A DNA stretch of 64,000 nt from Pristionchus mayeri. Its lineage: Eukaryota > Nematoda > Chromadorea > Rhabditida > Neodiplogasteridae. The notes under the pieces are model-generated. The model was not told the DNA's origin and made no database searches. It worked only from the letters and a program-made list of their open reading frames with translations. The DNA lies in assembly GCA_036245805.1 (NCBI GenBank), contig BTRK01000001.1, positions 11,904,001-11,968,000 of the forward strand. The letters are read 5' to 3'. This document shows, one piece after another, positions 13,840 to 29,100 of the stretch. The translations under genes and the position numbers were made by a program. The stretch's first letter is position 1, and each line of letters opens with the position of its first letter.

Positions 13840-16800
13840 TCAGCCAATCGCCAATCTGCCAATCAGCCAATCAGCCAATCTGCCAATCAGCCAAATAGCC
13901 AATCTGCCTATCAGCCAAATAGCCAATCTGCCAATCAGCCAAATAGCCAATCTGCAAATCAGCCAATCAGCCAAATAGCCAATCAGCCAAATAGCCAATC
14001 TGCCAATCAGCCAATCAGCCAAATAGCCAATCTGCCAATCAGCCTATCTGCCAATCAGCCAAATAGCCAATCTGCCAATCAGCCTATCTGCCAATCAGCC
14101 AATCAGCCAATCTGCAAATCAGCCAAATAGCCAATCTGCCAATCAGCCAATCATCCCATCTGCCAATCAGCCAATCAGCCAATCTGCCAATCAGCCAAAT
14201 AGCCAATCTGCCAATCAACCAAATAGCCAATCTGCCAATCAGCCAATCAGCCAATCAGCCAATCAGCCAAATAGCCAATCTGCCAATCAGCCAAATAGCC
14301 AATCTGCCAATCTGCCTATCAGCCAAATAGCCAATCAGCCAATCAGCCAAATAGCCAATCTGCCAATCAACCAAATAGCCAATCTGCCAATCAGCCAATC
14401 AGCCAATCAGCCAATCTGCCAATCAGCCAATCAGCCAATCTGCCAATCAGCCAAATAGCCAATCTGCCAATCAGCCAATCAGCCAATCAGCCAATCGCCA
14501 ATCTGCCAATCAGCCAATCAGCCAATCTGCCAATCAGCCAAATAGCCAATCTGCCTATCAGCCAAATAGCCAATCAGCCAATCAGCCAAATAGCCAATCT
14601 GCCAATCAGCCAATCAGCCAAATAGCCAATCTGCCAATCAGCCAATCAGCCAATCTGCAAATCAGCCAAATAGCCAATCTGCCAATCAGCCAATCATCCC
14701 ATCTGCCAATCAGCCAATCAGCCAATCTGCCAATCAGCCAAATAGCCAATCTGCCAATCAACCAAATAGCCAATCTGCCAATCAGCCAATCAGCCAATCA
14801 GCCAATCAGCCAATCTGCCAATCAGCCAAATAGCCAATCTGCCTATCAGCCAATCTGCCAATCAGCCAAATAGCCAATCTGCCTATCAGCCAAATAGCCA
14901 ATCAGCCAATCTGCCAAATAGCCAATCTGCCAATCAACCAAATAGCCAATCTGCCAATCAGCCAATCAGCCAATCAGCCAATCTGCCAATCAGCCAATCA
15001 GCCAATCTGCCAATCAGCCAAATAGCCAATCTGCCAATCAACCAAATAGCCAATCTGCCAATCAGCCAATCAGCCAATCAGCCAATCTGCCAATCAGCCA
15101 ATCAGCCAATCTGCCAATCAGCCAAATAGCCAATCTGCCAATCAGCCAATCAGCCAATCAGCCAATCGCCAATCTGCCAATCAGCCAATCAGCCAATCTG
15201 CCAATCAGCCAAATAGCCAATCGCCAATCTGCCAATCAGCCAAATAGCCAATCTGCCAATCTGCCTATCAGCCAAATAGCCAATCAGCCAATCAGCCAAA
15301 TAGCCAATCTGCCAATCAACCAAATAGCCAATCTGCCAATCAGCCAATCAGCCAATCAGCCAATCTGCCAATCAGCCAATCAGCCAATCTGCCAATCAGC
15401 CAAATAGCCAATCTGCCAATCAGCCAATCAGCCAATCAGCCAATCGCCAATCTGCCAATCAGCCAATCAGCCAATCTGCCAATCAGCCAAATAGCCAATC
15501 TGCCTATCAGAAAAATAGCCAATCAGCCAATCAGCCAAATAGCCAATCTGCCAATCAACCAAATAGCCAATCTGCCAATCAGCCAATCAGCCAATCAGCC
15601 AATCAGCCAATCTGCCAATCAGCCAAATAGCCAATCTGCCTATCAGCCAAATAGCCAATCTGCCAATCAGCCAATCAGCCAATCAGCCAATCAGCCAATC
15701 TGCCAATCAGCCAAATAGCCAATCTGCCTATCAGCCAAATAGCCAATCAGCCAATCAGCCAAATAGCCAATCTGCCAATCAACCAAATAGCCAATCTGCC
15801 AATCAGCCAATCAGCCAATCAGCCAATCTGCCAATCAGCCAATCAGCCAATCTGCCAATCAGCCAAATAGCCAATCTGCCAATCAGCCAATCAGCCAATC
15901 AGCCAATCGCCAATCTGCCAATCAGCCAAATAGCCAATCTGCCAATCTGCCTATCAGCCAAATAGCCAATCAGCCAATCAGCCAAATAGCCAATCTGCCA
16001 ATCAACCAAATAGCCAATCTGCCAATCAGCCAATCAGCCAATCAGCCAATCTGCCAATCAGCCAATCAGCCAATCTGCCAATCAGCCAAATAGCCAATCT
16101 GCCAATCAGCCAATCAGCCAATCAGCCAATCGCCAATCTGCCAATCAGCCAATCAGCCAATCTGCCAATCAGCCAAATAGCCAATCTGCCTATCAGCCAA
16201 ATAGCCAATCTGCCAATCAGCCAAATAGCCAATCTGCAAATCAGCCAATCAGCCAAATAGCCAATCAGCCAATCAGCCAAATAGCCAATCTGCCAATCAG
16301 CCAATCAGCCAAATAGCCAATCTGCCAATCAGCCTATCTGCCAATCAGCCAATCAGCCAATCTGCCAATCAGCCAATCAGCCAAATAGCCAATCTGCCAA
16401 TCAGCCAATCAGCCAATCAGCCTATCTGCCAATCAGCCAATCAGCCAATCTGCAAATCAGCCAAATAGCCAATCTGCCAATCAGCCAATCAGCCCATCTG
16501 CCAATCAGCCAATCGCCAATCTGCCAATCAGCCAATCAGCCAATCTGCCAATCAGCCAAATAGCCAATCTGCCTATCAGCCAAATAGCCAATCTGCCAAT
16601 CAGCCAAATAGCCAATCTGCAAATCAGCCAATCAGCCAAATAGCCAATCAGCCAAATAGCCAATCTGCCAATCAGCCAATCAGCCAAATAGCCAATCTGC
16701 CAATCAGCCTATCTGCCAATCAGCCAATCAGCCAATCTGCAAATCAGCCAAATAGCCAATCTGCCAATCAGCCAATCAGCCAAATAGCCAATCTGCCAAT

Positions 16801-19800
16801 CAGCCAATCAGCCAATCAGCCTATCTGCCAATCAGCCAATCAGCCAATCTGCAAATCAGCCAAATAGCCAATCTGCCAATCAGCCAATCAGCCCATCTGC
16901 CAATCAGCCAATCGCCAATCTGCCAATCAGCCAATCAGCCAATCTGCCAATCAGCCAAATAGCCAATCTGCCTATCAGCCAAATAGCCAATCTGCCAATC
17001 AGCCAAATAGCCAATCTGCAAATCAGCCAATCAGCCAAATAGCCAATCAGCCAAATAGCCAATCTGCCAATCAGCCAATCAGCCAAATAGCCAATCTGCC
17101 AATCAGCCTATCTGCCAATCAGCCAAATAGCCAATCTGCCAATCAGCCTATCTGCCAATCAGCCAATCAGCCAATCTGCAAATCAGCCAAATAGCCAATC
17201 TGCCAATCAGCCAATCATCCCATCTGCCAATCAGCCAATCAGCCAATCTGCCAATCAGCCAAATAGCCAATCTGCCAATCAACCAAATAGCCAATCTGCC
17301 AATCAGCCAATCAGCCAATCAGCCAATCAGCCAAATAGCCAATCTGCCAATCAGCCAAATAGCCAATCTGCCAATCTGCCTATCAGCCAAATAGCCAATC
17401 AGCCAATCAGCCAAATAGCCAATCTGCCAATCAGCCTATCTGCCAATCAGCCAAATAGCCAATCTGCCAATCAGCCTATCTGCCAATCAGCCAATCAGCC
17501 AATCTGCAAATCAGCCAAATAGCCAATCTGCCAATCAGCCAATCATCCCATCTGCCAATCAGCCAATCAGCCAATCTGCCAATCAGCCAAATAGCCAATC
17601 TGCCAATCAACCAAATAGCCAATCTGCCAATCAGCCAATCAGCCAATCAGCCAATCAGCCAAATAGCCAATCTGCCAATCAGCCAAATAGCCAATCTGCC
17701 AATCTGCCTATCAGCCAAATAGCCAATCAGCCAATCAGCCAAATAGCCAATCTGCCAATCAACCAAATAGCCAATCTGCCAATCAGCCAATCAGCCAATC
17801 AGCCAATCTGCCAATCAGCCAATCAGCCAATCTGCCAATCAGCCAAATAGCCAATCTGCCAATCAGCCAATCAGCCAATCAGCCAATCGCCAATCTGCCA
17901 ATCAGCCAATCAGCCAATCTGCCAATCAGCCAAATAGCCAATCTGCCTATCAGCCAAATAGCCAATCAGCCAATCAGCCAAATAGCCAATCTGCCAATCA
18001 GCCAATCAGCCAAATAGCCAATCTGCCAATCAGCCAATCAGCCAATCTGCAAATCAGCCAAATAGCCAATCTGCCAATCAGCCAATCATCCCATCTGCCA
18101 ATCAGCCAATCAGCCAATCTGCCAATCAGCCAAATAGCCAATCTGCCAATCAACCAAATAGCCAATCTGCCAATCAGCCAATCAGCCAATCAGCCAATCA
18201 GCCAATCTGCCAATCAGCCAAATAGCCAATCTGCCTATCAGCCAATCTGCCAATCAGCCAAATAGCCAATCTGCCTATCAGCCAAATAGCCAATCAGCCA
18301 ATCTGCCAAATAGCCAATCTGCCAATCAACCAAATAGCCAATCTGCCAATCAGCCAATCAGCCAATCAGCCAATCTGCCAATCAGCCAATCAGCCAATCT
18401 GCCAATCAGCCAAATAGCCAATCTGCCAATCAACCAAATAGCCAATCTGCCAATCAGCCAATCAGCCAATCAGCCAATCTGCCAATCAGCCAATCAGCCA
18501 ATCTGCCAATCAGCCAAATAGCCAATCTGCCAATCAGCCAATCAGCCAATCAGCCAATCGCCAATCTGCCAATCAGCCAATCAGCCAATCTGCCAATCAG
18601 CCAAATAGCCAATCGCCAATCTGCCAATCAGCCAAATAGCCAATCTGCCAATCTGCCTATCAGCCAAATAGCCAATCAGCCAATCAGCCAAATAGCCAAT
18701 CTGCCAATCAACCAAATAGCCAATCTGCCAATCAGCCAATCAGCCAATCAGCCAATCTGCCAATCAGCCAATCAGCCAATCTGCCAATCAGCCAAATAGC
18801 CAATCTGCCAATCAGCCAATCAGCCAATCAGCCAATCGCCAATCTGCCAATCAGCCAATCAGCCAATCTGCCAATCAGCCAAATAGCCAATCTGCCTATC
18901 AGAAAAATAGCCAATCAGCCAATCAGCCAAATAGCCAATCTGCCAATCAACCAAATAGCCAATCTGCCAATCAGCCAATCAGCCAATCAGCCAATCAGCC
19001 AATCTGCCAATCAGCCAAATAGCCAATCTGCCTATCAGCCAAATAGCCAATCTGCCAATCAGCCAATCAGCCAATCAGCCAATCAGCCAATCTGCCAATC
19101 AGCCAAATAGCCAATCTGCCTATCAGCCAAATAGCCAATCAGCCAATCAGCCAAATAGCCAATCTGCCAATCAACCAAATAGCCAATCTGCCAATCAGCC
19201 AATCAGCCAATCAGCCAATCTGCCAATCAGCCAATCAGCCAATCTGCCAATCAGCCAAATAGCCAATCTGCCAATCAGCCAATCAGCCAATCAGCCAATC
19301 GCCAATCTGCCAATCAGCCAAATAGCCAATCTGCCAATCTGCCTATCAGCCAAATAGCCAATCAGCCAATCAGCCAAATAGCCAATCTGCCAATCAACCA
19401 AATAGCCAATCTGCCAATCAGCCAATCAGCCAATCAGCCAATCTGCCAATCAGCCAATCAGCCAATCTGCCAATCAGCCAATTAGCCAATCTGCCAATCA
19501 GCCAATCAGCCAATCAGCCAATCGCCAATCTGCCAATCAGCCAATCAGCCAATCTGCCAATCAGCCAAATAGCCAATCTGCCTATCAGCCAAATAGCCAA
19601 TCTGCCAATCAGCCAAATAGCCAATCTGCAAATCAGCCAATCAGCCAAATAGCCAATCAGCCAATCAGCCAAATAGCCAATCTGCCAATCAGCCAATCAG
19701 CCAAATAGCCAATCTGCCAATCAGCCTATCTGCCAATCAGCCAATCAGCCAATCTGCCAATCAGCCAATCAGCCAAATAGCCAATCTGCCAATCAGCCAA

Positions 19801-20079
19801 TCAGCCAATCAGCCTATCTGCCAATCAGCCAATCAGCCAATCTGCAAATCAGCCAAATAGCCAATCTGCCAATCAGCCAATCAGCCCATCTGCCAATCAG
19901 CCAATCGCCAATCTGCCAATCAGCCAATCAGCCAATCTGCCAATCAGCCAAATAGCCAATCTGCCTATCAGCCAAATAGCCAATCTGCCAATCAGCCAAA
20001 TAGCCAATCTGCAAATCAGCCAATCAGCCAAATAGCCAATCAGCCAAATAGCCAATCTGCCAATCAGCCAATCAGCCAA
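13840..20079. repeat. Tandem higher-order duplication, offsets 3,064 and 3,392 bp
   Basis: Identical segments recur at 13840 and 16904 (offset 3,064), then at 14606/17998, 16122/19514 and 16505/19897 (offset 3,392). The 328-bp difference is explained by an extra local duplication: the CATCCCATCTG marker occurs at about 17216 and again at 17544 in the second copy. The interval gives the span of the matching markers, not exact breakpoints. Confidence 0.8.
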
Positions 20080-23000
20080 ATAGCCAATCTGCCAATCAGC
20101 CTATCTGCCAATCAGCCAAATAGCCAATCTGCCAATCAGCCTATCTGCCAATCAGCCAATCAGCCAATCTGCAAATCAGCCAAATAGCCAATCTGCCAAT
20201 CAGCCAATCATCCCATCTGCCAATCAGCCAAATAGCCAATCTGCCAATCTGCCTATCAGCCAATCAGCCAATCAGCCAAATAGCCAATCTGCCAATCAGC
20301 CAAATAGCCAATCTGCCAATCTGCCTATCAGCCAAATAGCCAATCAGCCAATCAGCCAAATAGCCAATCTGCCAATCAACCAAATAGCCAATCTGCCAAT
20401 CAGCCAATCAGCCAATCAGCCAATCTGCCAATCAGCCAATCAGCCAATCTGCCAATCAGCCAAATAGCCAATCTGCCAATCAGCCAATCAGCCAATCAGC
20501 CAATCGCCAATCTGCCAATCAGCCAATCAGCCAATCTGCCAATCAGCCAAATAGCCAATCTGCCTATCAGCCAAATAGCCAATCAGCCAATCAGCCAAAT
20601 AGCCAATCTGCCAATCAGCCAATCAGCCAAATAGCCAATCTGCCAATCAGCCAATCAGCCAATCTGCAAATCAGCCAAATAGCCAATCTGCCAATCAGCC
20701 AATCATCCCATCTGCCAATCAGCCAATCAGCCAATCTGCCAATCAGCCAAATAGCCAATCTGCCAATCAACCAAATAGCCAATCTGCCAATCAGCCAATC
20801 AGCCAATCAGCCAATCAGCCAATCTGCCAATCAGCCAAATAGCCAATCTGCCTATCAGCCAAATAGCCAATCTGCCAATCAGCCAATCAGCCAATCAGCC
20901 AATCTGCCAATCAGCCAATCAGCCAATCTTCCAATCAGCCAAATAGCCAATCTGCCAATCAGCCAATCAGCCAATCAGCCAATCAGCCAATCTGCCAATC
21001 AGCCAAATAGCCAATCTGCCAATCAACCAAATAGCCAATCTGCCAATCAGCCAATCAGCCAATCAGCCAATCAGCCAAATAGCCAATCTGCCAATCAGCC
21101 AAATAGCCAATCTGCCAATCTGCCTATCAGCCAAATAGCCAATCAGCCAATCAGCCAAATAGCCAATCTGCCAATCAACCAAATAGCCAATCTGCCAATC
21201 AGCCAATCAGCCAATCAGCCAATCTGCCAATCAGCCAATCAGCCAATCTGCCAATCAGCCAAATAGCCAATCTGCCAATCAGCCAATCAGCCAATCAGCC
21301 AATCGCCAATCTGCCAATCAGCCAATCAGCCAATCTGCCAATCAGCCAAATAGCCAATCTGCCTATCAGCCAAATAGCCAATCAGCCAATCAGCCAAATA
21401 GCCAATCTGCCAATCAGCCAATCAGCCAAATAGCCAATCTGCCAATCAGCCAATCAGCCAATCTGCAAATCAGCCAAATAGCCAATCTGCCAATCAGCCA
21501 ATCATCCCATCTGCCAATCAGCCAATCAGCCAATCTGCCAATCAGCCAAATAGCCAATCTGCCAATCAACCAAATAGCCAATCTGCCAATCAGCCAATCA
21601 GCCAATCAGCCAATCAGCCAATCTGCCAATCAGCCAAATAGCCAATCTGCCTATCAGCCAATCTGCCAATCAGCCAAATAGCCAATCTGCCTATCAGCCA
21701 AATAGCCAATCAGCCAATCTGCCAAATAGCCAATCTGCCAATCAACCAAATAGCCAATCTGCCAATCAGCCAATCAGCCAATCAGCCAATCTGCCAATCA
21801 GCCAATCAGCCAATCTGCCAATCAGCCAAATAGCCAATCTGCCAATCAACCAAATAGCCAATCTGCCAATCAGCCAATCAGCCAATCAGCCAATCTGCCA
21901 ATCAGCCAATCAGCCAATCTGCCAATCAGCCAAATAGCCAATCTGCCAATCAGCCAATCAGCCAATCAGCCAATCGCCAATCTGCCAATCAGCCAATCAG
22001 CCAATCTGCCAATCAGCCAAATAGCCAATCGCCAATCTGCCAATCAGCCAAATAGCCAATCTGCCAATCTGCCTATCAGCCAAATAGCCAATCAGCCAAT
22101 CAGCCAAATAGCCAATCTGCCAATCAACCAAATAGCCAATCAGCCAATCTGCAAATCAGCCAAATAGCCAATCTGCCAATCAGCCAATCAGCCCATCTGC
22201 CAATCAGCCAATCGCCAATCTGCCAATCAGCCAATCAGCCAATCTGCCAATCAGCCAAATAGCCAATCTGCCTATCAGCCAAATAGCCAATCTGCCAATC
22301 AGCCAAATAGCCAATCTGCAAATCAGCCAATCAGCCAAATAGCCAATCAGCCAAATAGCCAATCTGCCAATCAGCCAATCAGCCAAATAGCCAATCTGCC
22401 AATCAGCCTATCTGCCAATCAGCCAAATAGCCAATCTGCCAATCAGCCTATCTGCCAATCAGCCAATCAGCCAATCTGCAAATCAGCCAAATAGCCAATC
22501 TGCCAATCAGCCAATCATCCCATCTGCCAATCAGCCAATCAGCCAATCTGCCAATCAGCCAAATAGCCAATCTGCCAATCTGCCTATCAGCCAATCTGCC
22601 AATCAGCCAAATAGCCAATCTGCCAATCAGCCAATCAGCCAATCAGCCAATCGCCAATCTGCCAATCAGCCAATCAGCCAATCTGCCAATCAGCCAAATA
22701 GCCAATCTGCCTATCAGCCAAATAGCCAATCAGCCAATCAGCCAAATAGCCAATCTGCCAATCAGCCAATCAGCCAAATAGCCAATCTGCCAATCAGCCA
22801 ATCAGCCAATCAGCCAATCGCCAATCTGCCAATCAGCCAATCAGCCAATCTGCCAATCTGCCAATCAGCCAAATAGCCAATCTGCCAATCTGCCTATCAG
22901 CCAATCTGCCAATCAGCCAAATAGCCAATCTGCCAATCAGCCAATCAGCCAATCAGCCAATCGCCAATCTGCCAATCAGCCAATCAGCCAATCTGCCAAT

Positions 23001-24691
23001 CAGCCAAATAGCCAATCTGCCTATCAGCCAAATAGCCAATCTGCCTATCAGCCAAATAGCCAATCTGCCAATCAGCCAATCAGCCAATCAGCCAATCAGC
23101 CAATCAGCCAATCTGCCAATCAGCCAAATAGCCAATCTGCCTATCAGCCAATCTGCCAATCAGCCAAATAGCCAATCTGCCTATCAGCCAAATAGCCAAT
23201 CAGCCAATCTGCCAAATAGCCAATCTGCCAATCAACCAAATAGCCAATCTGCCAATCAGCCAATCAGCCAATCAGCCAATCTGCCAATCAGCCAATCAGC
23301 CAATCTGCCAATCAGCCAAATAGCCAATCTGCCAATCAACCAAATAGCCAATCTGCCAATCAGCCAATCAGCCAATCAGCCAATCTGCCAATCAGCCAAT
23401 CAGCCAATCTGCCAATCAGCCAAATAGCCAATCTGCCAATCAGCCAATCAGCCAATCAGCCAATCGCCAATCTGCCAATCAGCCAATCAGCCAATCTGCC
23501 AATCAGCCAAATAGCCAATCGCCAATCTGCCAATCAGCCAAATAGCCAATCTGCCAATCTGCCTATCAGCCAAATAGCCAATCAGCCAATCAGCCAAATA
23601 GCCAATCTGCCAATCAACCAAATAGCCAATCTGCCAATCAGCCAATCAGCCAATCAGCCAATCTGCCAATCAGCCAATCAGCCAATCTGCCAATCTGCCT
23701 ATCAGCCAAATAGCCAATCAGCCAATCAGCCAAATAGCCAATCTGCCAATCAACCAAATAGCCAATCTGCCAATCAGCCAATCAGCCAATCAGCCAATCT
23801 GCCAATCAGCCAATCAGCCAATCTGCCAATCAGCCAAATAGCCAATCTGCCAATCAGCCAATCAGCCAATCAGCCAATCGCCAATCTGCCAATCAGCCAA
23901 TCAGCCAATCTGCCAATCAGCCAAATAGCCAATCTGCCTATCAGCCAAATAGCCAATCTGCCAATCAGCCAAATAGCCAATCTGCAAATCAGCCAATCAG
24001 CCAAATAGCCAATCAGCCAATCAGCCAAATAGCCAATCTGCCAATCAGCCAATCAGCCAAATAGCCAATCTGCCAATCAGCCTATCTGCCAATCAGCCAA
24101 TCAGCCAATCTGCCAATCAGCCAATCAGCCAAATAGCCAATCTGCCAATCAGCCAATCAGCCAATCAGCCTATCTGCCAATCAGCCAATCAGCCAATCTG
24201 CAAATCAGCCAAATAGCCAATCTGCCAATCAGCCAATCAGCCCATCTGCCAATCAGCCAATCGCCAATCTGCCAATCAGCCAATCAGCCAATCTGCCAAT
24301 CAGCCAAATAGCCAATCTGCCTATCAGCCAAATAGCCAATCTGCCAATCAGCCAAATAGCCAATCTGCAAATCAGCCAATCAGCCAAATAGCCAATCAGC
24401 CAAATAGCCAATCTGCCAATCAGCCAATCAGCCAAATAGCCAATCTGCCAATCAGCCTATCTGCCAATCAGCCAAATAGCCAATCTGCCAATCAGCCTAT
24501 CTGCCAATCAGCCAATCAGCCAATCTGCAAATCAGCCAAATAGCCAATCTGCCAATCAGCCAATCATCCCATCTGCCAATCAGCCAATCAGTCAATCTGC
24601 CAATCAGCCAAATAGCCAATCTGCCAATCTGCCTATCAGCCAATCTGCCAATCAGCCAAATAGCCAATCTGCCAATCAGCCAATCAGCCAA
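19514..24691. repeat. Further higher-order copies, offsets 4,356 and 2,049 bp
   Basis: The segments at 19514 and 19897 recur at 23870 and 24253 (offset 4,356). Those at 22204 and 22448 recur at 24253 and 24497 (offset 2,049), the latter with a single coding-visible difference. The overlapping offsets show that blocks already containing duplications were duplicated again. Confidence 0.75.
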
Positions 24692-26183
24692 TCAGCCAAT
24701 CGCCAATCTGCCAATCAGCCAATCAGCCAATCTGCCAATCAGCCAAATAGCCAATCTGCCTATCAGCCAAATAGCCAATCAGCCAATCAGCCAAATAGCC
24801 AATCTGCCAATCAGCCAATCAGCCAAATAGCCAATCTGCCAATCAGCCAATCAGCCAATCAGCCAATCAGCCAAATAGCCAATCTGCCAATCAGCCAATC
24901 AGCCAATCAGCCAATCGCCAATCTGCCAATCAGCCAATCAGCCAATCTGCCAATCAGCCAAATAGCCAATCTGCCTATCAGCCAAATAGCCAATCTGCCA
25001 ATCAGCCAAATAGCCAATCTGCAAATCAGCCAATCAGCCAAATAGCCAATCTGCCAATCAACCAAATAGCCAATCTGCCAATCAGCCAATCAGCCAATCA
25101 GCCAATCTGCCAATCAGCCAATCAGCCAATCTGCCAATCAGCCAAATAGCCAATCTGCCAATCAGCCAATCAGCCAATCAGCCAATCGCCAATCTGCCAA
25201 TCAGCCAATCAGCCAATCTGCCAATCAGCCAATCAGCCAATCTGCCAATCAGCCAAATAGCCAATCTGCCTATCAGCCAAATAGCCAATCTGCCAATCAG
25301 CCAAATAGCCAATCTGCAAATCAGCCAATCAGCCAAATAGCCAATCAGCCAATCAGCCAAATAGCCAATCTGCCAATCAACCAAATAGCCAATCTGCCAA
25401 TCAGCCAATCAGCCAATCAGCCTATCTGCCAATCAGCCAAATAGCCAATCTGCCAATCAGCCAATCAGCCAAATAGCCAATCTGCCAATCAGCCAATCAG
25501 CCAATCTGCAAATCAGCCAAATAGCCAATCTGCCAATCAGCCAATCATCCCATCTGCCAATCAGCCAATCAGCCAATCTGCCAATCAGCCAAATAGCCAT
25601 TCTGCCAATCAACCAAATAGCCAATCTGCCAATCAGCCAATCAGCCAATCAGCCAATCAGGCAATCTGCCAATCAGCCAAATAGCCAATCTGCCTTTCAG
25701 CCAAATAGCCAATCTGCCAATCAGCCAATCAGCCAATCAGCCAATCAGCCAATCTGCCAATCAGCCAAATAGCCAATCTGCCTATCAGCCAAATAGCCAA
25801 TCAGCCAATCTGCCAAATAGCCAATCTGCCAATCAACCAAATAGCCAATCTGCCAATCAGCCAATCAGCCAATCAGCCAATCAGCCAATCAGCCAATCAG
25901 CCAATCTGCCAATCAGCCAAATAGCCAATCTGCCAATCAGCCAATCAGCCAATCAGCCAATCGCCAATCTGCCAATCAGCCAAATAGCCAATCTGCCAAT
26001 CTGCCTATCAGCCAAATAGCCAATCAGCCAATCAGCCAAATAGCCAATCTGCCAATCAACCAAATAGCCAATCTGCCAATCAGCCAAATTGCCAATCTGC
26101 CAATCAGCCAATCAGCCAATCAGCCAATCTGCCAATCTGCCAATCAGCCAAATAGCCAATCTGCCAATCAGCCAATCAGCCAA

Positions 26184-29100
26184 TCAGCCAATCGCCAATC
26201 TGCCAATCAGCCAATCAGCCAATCTGCCAATCAGCCAAATAGCCAATCTGCCTATCAGCCAAATAGCCAATCTGCCAATCAGCCAAATAGCCAATCTGCA
26301 AATCAGCCAATCAGCCAAATAGCCAATCAGCCAATCAGCCAAATAGCCAATCTGCCAATCAGCCAATCAGCCAAATAGCCAATCTGCCAATCAGCCTATC
26401 TGCCAATCAGCCAATCAGCCTATCTGCAAATCAGCCAAATAGCCAATCTGCCAATCAGCCAATCAGCCAAATAGCCAATCTGCCAATCAGCCAATCAGCC
26501 AATCAGCCTATCTGCCAATCAGCCAATCAGCCAATCTGCAAATCAGCCAAATAGCCAATCTGCCAATCAGCCAATCAGCCCATCTGCCAATCAGCCAATC
26601 GCCAATCTGCCAATCAGCCAATCAGCCAATCTGCCAATCAGCCAAATAGCCAATCTGCCTATCAGCCAAATAGCCAATCTGCCAATCAGCCAAATAGCCA
26701 ATCTGCAAATCAGCCAATCAGCCAAATAGCCAATCAGCCAATCAGCCAAATAGCCAATCTGCCAATCAGCCAATCAGCCAAATAGCCAATCTGCCAATCA
26801 GCCTATCTGCCAATCAGCCAAATAGCCAATCTGCCAATCAGCCAATCAGCCAATCTGCAAATCAGCCAAATAGCCAATCTGCCAATCAGCCAATCATCCC
26901 ATCTGCCAATCAGCCAATCAGCCAATCTGCCAATCAGCCAAATAGCCAATCTGCCAATCAACCAAATAGCCAATCTGCCAATCAGCCAATCAGCCAATCA
27001 GCCAATCAGCCAATCTGCCAATCAGCCAAATAGCCAATCTGCCTATCAGCCAAATAGCCAATCAGCCAATCAACCAAATAGCCAATCTGCCAATCAACCA
27101 AATAGCCAATCTGCCAATCAGCCAATCAGCCAATCAGCCAATCTGCCAATCAGCCAATCAGCCAATCTGCCAATCAGCCAAATAGCCAATCTGCCAATCA
27201 GCCAATCAGCCAATCAGCCAATCGCCAATCTGCCAATCAGCCAAATAGCCAATCAGCCAATCTGCCAATCAGCCAAATAGCCAATCTGCCAATCAACCAA
27301 ATAGCCAATCTGCCAATCAGCCAATCAGCCAATCAGCCAATCAGCCAATCTGCCAATCAGCCAAATAGCCAATCTGCCAATCTGCCTATCAGCCAAATAG
27401 CCAATCAGCCAATCAGCCAAATAGCCAATCTGCCAATCAACCAAATAGCCAATCTGCCAATCAGCCAATCAGCCAATCAGCCAATCTGCCAATCAGCCAA
27501 TCAGCCAATCGCCAATCTGCCAATCAGCCAATCAGCCAATCTGCCAATCAGCCAAATAGCCAATCTGCCTATCAGAAAAATAGCCAATCAGCCAATCAGC
27601 CAATCAGCCAATCTGCCAATCAGCCAAATAGCCAATCTGCCAATCAGCCAAATAGCCAATCTGCCTATCAGAAAAATAGCCAATCAGCCAATCAGCCAAA
27701 TAGCCAATCTGCCAATCAACCAAATAGCCAATCTGCCAATCTGCCAATCAGCCAATCAGCCAATCTGCCAATCAGCCAAATAGCCAATCTGCCTATCAGA
27801 AAAATAGCCAATCAGCCAATCAGCCAATCAGCCAATCTGCCAATCAGCCAATCAGCCAATCAGCCAATCGCCAATCTGCCAATCAGCCAATCAGCCAATC
27901 TGCCAATCAGCCAAATAGCCAATCTGCCTATCAGAAAAATAGCCAATCAGCCAATCAGCCAAATAGCCAATCTGCCAATCAACCAAATAGCCAATCTGCC
28001 AATCAGCCAATCAGCCAATCAGCCAATCTGCCAATCAGCCAAATAGCCAATCTGCCTATCAGCCAAATAGCCAATCTGCCAATCAGCCAATCAGCCAATC
28101 AGCCAATCTGCCAATCAGCCAATCAGCCAATCTGCCAATCAGCCAAATAGCCAATCTGCCAATCAGCCAATCAGCCAATCAGCCAATCGCCAATCTGCCA
28201 ATCAGCCAAATAGCCAATCAGCCAATCTGCCAATCAGCCAAATAGCCAATCTGCCAATCAGCCAATCAGCCAATCAGCCAATCGCCAATCTGCCAATCAG
28301 CCAATCAGCCAATCAGCCAATCAGCCAATCTGCCAATCAGCCAAATAGCCAATCTGCCTATCAGCCAAATAGCCAATCTGCCAATCAGCCAATCAGCCAA
28401 TCAGCCAATCTGCCAATCAGCCAATCAGCCAATCTGCCAATCAGCCAAATAGCCAATCTGCCAATCAGCCAATCAGCCAATCAGCCAATCGCCAATCTGC
28501 CAATCAGCCAAATAGCCAATCAGCCAATCTGCCAATCAGCCAAATAGCCAATCTGCCAATCAGCCAATCAGCCAATCAGCCAATCGCCAATCTGCCAATC
28601 AGCCAATCAGCCAATCTGCCAATCAGCCAAATAGCCAATCTGCCTATCAGCCAAATAGCCAATCTGCCAATCAGCCAAATAGCCAATCTGCAAATCAGCC
28701 AATCAGCCAAATAGCCAATCAGCCAATCAGCCAAATAGCCAATCTGCCAATCAGCCAATCAGCCAAATAGCCAATCTGCCAATCAGCCTATCTGCCAATC
28801 AGCCAATCAGCCAATCAGCCAATCAGCCAAATAGCCAATCTGCCAATCAGCCAATCAGCCAAATAGCCAATCTGCCAATCAGCCAATCAGCCAATCAGCC
28901 TATCTGCCAATCAGCCAATCAGCCAATCTGCAAATCAGCCAAATAGCCAATCTGCCAATCAGCCAATCAGCCCATCTGCCAATCAGCCAATCGCCAATCT
29001 GCCAATCAGCCAATCAGCCAATCTGCCAATCAGCCAAATAGCCAATCTGCCTATCATCCAAATAGCCAATCTGCCAATCAGCCAAATAGCCAATCTGCAA